This document shows, in pieces, positions 9,901-15,900 of a DNA stretch of 21,153 nt. Origin of the DNA: Hypsibius dujardini. Lineage: Eukaryota > Tardigrada > Eutardigrada > Parachela > Hypsibiidae. The DNA lies in assembly GCA_001579985.1 (NCBI GenBank), contig LRSR01014719.1, forward strand, positions 1-21,153. The letters are read 5' to 3'. A program made the position numbers and the translations under genes. The stretch's first letter is position 1. Every line of letters starts with the position of its first letter. The notes beneath the pieces were generated by a model. It did no database searches and was not told where the DNA came from. It saw only the letters and a program-made list of their open reading frames with translations.

Positions 9901-12900
9901 TTGCAGTCATAAAAAAATGCGAGAGGCTTACATGATGTCGTGGCGTTTCTGGTGCGACATGTGCGCCGTCCTGCCCTTGGAATTCTTTCTAGTCTTCCTC
10001 ATCAGCAACAACGGCACAGTATTCTACGTTGTACAGGGCACCCCGCTGGAAGCGGACGACTTTTTCCTCTATCAAATGCAATGGATGGGCTTCCTCAAGC
10101 TTAATCGTTGCTTGAAAATCTTTGTCCTCCCGGGATTCTTCGACCGGTGGACGGATGAGTTGACCGCTTCGACAGCTGTCGTGCGACTGGTCAAGTTTAC
10201 CATCTACATTCTCATCAGTTTGCAGCTGGGTGCGACCCTCTTGATTGCCTTTACATGTGGCGCTCCAGATGCTTGTCCTACCGATGCAAATTATTTTTGG
10301 ACGGCTAGCAATAAGACGCCCAATATTACAGTCGACTCGGCTAATTCCTACTGGTACACCACTGCATTGTACTATGCAGGGGTACTCCTCACCACTACCG
10401 GATATGGCGACATTTATCCCCATAATCATGTCGAACAGATGGTGGCGAATTTAGGTATGCTCAATAAATTATCTTAAAATGAATACGTAATTTAAAAATA
10501 ATTCCAATTCTTTCTAGTGCTTTATGAGGGAATCCAATCTGAGCTTATGAATTTGGTCAACCGGAAAATGTTTAAAAACAAACTCGTTAAAATATGATAA
10601 ACTAGGAAATAAGAAAATGTTCTTCCAGGCTTTGATTTGCCTGGGGTATTTTACCCACAAGCCGAAAAGAATGAATATTTCTTACGAATTCCTTACACTT
10701 GAAAGTTTCATCACCCAATCTGGTCCCAAATTCAATTTAATTTAGATTACATTATCACAGGTAGGAATATTTTTCATCATCAGGGATTGGAGCTACGTGT
10801 ATGTTCTCTGATGGTATCCAATCACTTTACATAGCTACTCCCCTGATGTCATATATTTTGCTTTCGTATTGCCCCATCAAGGCCGATCTATTTTATTTGT
10901 ACTAGAATTCCGTAAAGAATACGGAAGCATTATACATTGTCATCGTTCATCCATGAAATTTGAGAAATGTGAGATTGTGACCATTAGCCCTAATCCCTTA
11001 TCGATGAAGTGCGAGGAAAAGATTAGTGTTAAATGTGTTGATGTTACAGTGATGATATTGGGTGTGCTGGTATACGGGTACTGCATCGCTGTTCTCACAG
11101 CGACCCTAGCAAATCTGGACGGACCACGGGTGGAATTTCAAGACCGCCTCGCCGCCCTCAACACTTTCATGGAGTACAATCGTATGACGGACAGTGTGAA
11201 GAATCGTGCCGTTGATTCAGTGGCACTGCTATGGACTGCGACGCGAGGCGAAGACGTTCCCGGTGTGAAAAGCATGACATTTGACCTGCCAGACTACCTC
11301 AGTCAGATGATTCAGTTTGAAGATCTCATGCATCTGGTCGCAAGTGTGCCCATCTTCAAAAACATTGAAGAGGATATTCTTAAGAGGTTTGCGTCAACCA
11401 TTCGACGATATCTCTTTCCTCCGGATGAGTACATTATCCAAAAGGGAGATCTCATCCATGAGTTGTTTGTCATCCGACGGGGCGTTTGTCAGCTCTATCA
11501 TCCTAATGATTCCTCACTGGTAATTGGGGAGCTTCAACCGGGAATGTATTTCGGGGAGATTGGCTTCCTGTTTAACCACAGTGAGGTGGTGAGCGTTAAG
11601 ACTGTCACCCACTGCGAGGTCTTGACTATCCCTAGGCCCGAGTTTGATCAATCGGTCGCGGGGGTCCGCTGGTTCTCTCATCAGATGCAAATGATTGCGC
11701 AGAACTTGAGATATTACGATGATATTATTGCGACAGGTATGAATAGAAGGAAGGCCTCTTGGAATACTCTCGGGTTTGACAATACTTTATCGACTTCATA
11801 TTCACGACTGTAGCTTGGACTATTTGGATGCGATATTAAAAAAAACATTTCTAGAAAGACCAATCAATCTGCGATAGGTCGCAACTTAAATTATTTGATT
11901 TGGTTTTTTTTAAGTTATAGCAGATACAGTAGGTCCTGAAAATATATTGAACGGTCCATTGAGGCCAATTTATATCATTTAATACAGCGAATAATATGCT
12001 GCAAAATCCAAAAACGTAAATGCCAATATTAAGGTCTAGCTTAGTATGACGCCACAAAAGAAATCAAAATTTCGTATAGCTATAACGGACTAACAAAATG
12101 AAATTTTGGAAGACTGTTCAGCAAATTTCACTTCATTGCCATCTCACAAAGAGCTATCCAGGTTCACAGCTATAACATTATCAATTGCGTTTCGTTTGAT
12201 TGACTTGAATTTTGCAACAAATTCAATCCCGAATAATTCACCTGCTTGCTTGAACAATCAAAACTGCGCATTTCAATTATGTTGGTTATGCACTTTTGGT
12301 TGAATATGAAAACGCCCTCTTTACTAAATCTGCCAAGTTTAGGCTTTTTTTATTGATCGGTCTGAAAGAAAAAGGGCAGGAAAATGACAGCCGTTTTACC
12401 TAACCCTCGGAAAATGCTACAGGACGACCGTTTTAGATTTGGCTTTCGTAAAAAGTGCACTCAGATGACGACAGGGACTTTCTTAATGGTTCAACAACTG
12501 CGCAAGAAATCCACCATTGGGCAGGCCACATGCCACTTTTTGGAGTTCATAAATATTTTAACGTTCAACTGACCACCGCGACTCAAACCAACCTTTGGAA
12601 GCATTGAAGGTTCACTTTGAAGAAAAATATAGAACATTTTTTAGTGAGCCTATCTGTAGTTGAGACGCTGAGTCTCCTTAAAGCCAGCGCAAAAAGTATT
12701 TTCGAACCCGGTAGGTATAACAAGTATAGCTTTACATTTGCTGAAAATAGAATTGAGCACTAGCAATAAGCTCCCGCTACTGATATAACAATTTGAAACG
12801 ATAAAGCATAAATTTGAAAGAAAAAAAGTTGATTATTTTCACACGGCGTCGTAATTTTGTTTAAAAAATAGAAATTACTTAAAAAATATGAGGTTTCTCT

Positions 12901-15900
12901 TGACTTGATTGAGAATGTAAACCTAACAAGAAATGTTATGTTTGATTAGCACGTAGTGCGAGGCCAGTAATTAAGAAACGTCGTGAGGAGTCGCTGATTC
13001 GTCTGACACCACACGAGAAGCGTCGTCTAACTTTTCGCGACGACTTTCAATCCTTGAGCGTAAACAAATTGATCAGCCACCTGTATAAGAATCTAATGAA
13101 CTACACCTTGGCCATCAACGGATCCTTCCTCCAATGGTGGACATACTCTCGTGTGGTCATGTCTACCATCATATTTGTCCTAACTATGATTCAGGTGACA
13201 TATCGCTTGACGAGCGGTTTTTACTTTGCAATCTGCTACCTGTTGGATATTTATGCTTGGGTGGACATTTACCTCCAATTTCACGTGCAATATTACAACC
13301 ACCTCAACATTCTCGTCACACATCCCTACATGACGGCTAAACGCTACTTGCGCTCAAACTTTTGGATCGATCTCTTATCGGTCATACCGCTGGAGTTTTT
13401 TCTCATTTTTACCCCGGGAGCCACTGCCAGTACACATCTTCGTGATGATCTCCTCCATATGATCATGTACATGCGACTCAATCGTTGCTTCCAAATTTAT
13501 CGTGTCCCTCTGGCCTTCAATTTCTTGGTAAGTCAATGGTTTAAGCAACTGACATTTAAATAAAAATTTCATCCTACTAATTCTCATTAATTAATGGACT
13601 TTTCTCGGTTGAGAAAAGGAATTTTTTGTACACTTTTATCACTGGTTGTATCTTCAGGAGTCGGACATTAAAAATCGGGAATCGTTTATGTTCATCCTCA
13701 AATTCATCAATTATTTTATCATCCTGATTGCCTTTGCGACAGCAATGCCTCTGACGATGGAATGCGGCACAACAGCAGCAACCTGCGGCGTTAATATCTC
13801 AGCTTGTAGTACGTTACCTACTAAATTATCTAAAGAAGAAAAAAGAAAAGTCATTCAAATTAACCAGGCTTCAGAAAATGTAGTTTGAACTAGAAGGGCA
13901 AAGAGCTTGTGGGGCCACATTCAGATACAGCCCAAAAGTATTTTGGTCGGTCACCCATACAGGGCACAAGTGCGGACAGCTTGCAATATTATAACCTCAA
14001 TATAAACGGTAATAGATAATGCAACAAAACATTAATTTATAGTATAAAAATATAAAAATAATAGTAATAGATAATACTACAATGGCATGATAGCATTCGG
14101 TGCAGTGTCTAGTAACCATTAAAAAGATAAATGTCAATTCAAATAAATTCTAGATTGCCAGTACATTTAAAAGCATCTTCAGTAAAAGAGGTAAGAATGT
14201 TTGTTGAAATATTGAACGATTGAGGTTAATAATAACAGATTTGTATAATAGCAGGATATTTTAAAAGTTTACGTACCGCTATGAGTTATGCAAAGTTGCT
14301 TTGGACATAATTTTGGTGTTTGTTTTGATTCAGCCGACCAAGTATCATTTGCGAGCCCGAGGACGTGCGTGGACACGAGCTACCTGACAACAGTGACCCC
14401 CAACATTACCAGCAAGGACTCAACGTGGACACAGTTTGTGGGCGGTTTCTACTGGGCTGTCACGACTCTTTGCATCGTCGGCTACGGCGACATCACCGCC
14501 CAAACTAACAACGGACCCGAACAAATTCTCTTCCTCTTCCTCATGATTGCTGGTTATGTCTTTTTCGGATATATCATTGCCAGTATTGCCGCTGCGCAGG
14601 CCAATTCCGATGCCAGGAGATCGCGATTCTTTGACCGATTGGTTGCCATCAAGCAGTACATGAATCATGAACACGTCCCCAAACCCTTAAGAAGTCGCAT
14701 CACTCATTATTACCAATTTTTATGGCTAAGAACTCAGGGAGTCGATCCGAAAACGTTGATTGTTGGCCTACCGCCCTCCTTGACGGCTGAACTGGCCCTT
14801 CAGCTTTATCGAAAGGTCTCACAACTCTTGCATTTTTTTCCATCATCATCTAAGTCGTGCCCATTTTGAAAAGATAGAAAATAACAAATTAAAAAACAAA
14901 ATAATGTATGATGTGAAAAATACAAAGTACTACTCAGATACTAAGTTACTAATCGAGCTTGAAGGTCATGAGAACTCAACTCAAAAAAATTGTAACAAGT
15001 GTTAATCAAATCTAAAAATACATCAAATTGAGGTTTTGACATACTTAAAAATATATTTACAAATTGCAGTTACATAAACTAGAAAGTCATATTATATGTT
15101 GCATCAGCGAGGCTGCACTAGCATCATCACAACAAAATCACAAATATACAACTACATTTCGAAATAATCAATTAAAATATTTCACAAAACGATTTTTTTT
15201 GGTTTTGCAAAGGTTATTTGCAAAGATGAGAATTGAAAAGGTTATCAGACAAGCTACTTAGGACGCTTGTAACGTTGAAATGAAATGAAGTTTTGTATGT
15301 TTTGGTTTTGGTAGTTTTACATTGCAAACTGTAAACCGTAAGTTGGATTTATTCAATATATTTGGATATATTTAAGTTGGATGGACAACTGGACCGCGCT
15401 TTTAAAACCGTTAAAATTTGAAGACTATTTAGCTCCTACTCCTACCTGAAAATGATTTTTCCTTATACTGTCATTTTGATGTGTGGATTTTAGATTGCTC
15501 GGATGTATTTCCTTAATGCTTTCTCTTCTTTCCATTTGCATAGGTGATAGAACAGGTTCCCATCTTTAAGAACACACCGATCGCCTTCAAGAAAATGATG
15601 GCAGCCATCGTCCAACCGCTTTACATTAAAGAAGGTGAACACGTCATCAAATTGGATGACACTGGGTCAGAGTTGTATTTTGTCTATCGCGGAAGTATCG
15701 AAGTGCAATTCTGCAACGGCGTAACATCGCCTCAGTTGGTCCGAGCAGGTCGCGTTCTCGGCGAAGTGGCTTTCTTCATGAAGGAAACTTCGCGTATCAG
15801 CTGCCAAGCAAGGGAAAACAGTGACCTCTATTACGCCACGCGTAAGGATTTTGACCTGATCTTGGAACACTATCCAGAAGTAAGAGAAATGCTGATGGAA

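Noticed and set aside
9989-10429. 146-residue minus-strand frame
   Set aside because: Antisense shadow of CNGK exon 6, whose + strand translation is clearly a channel.
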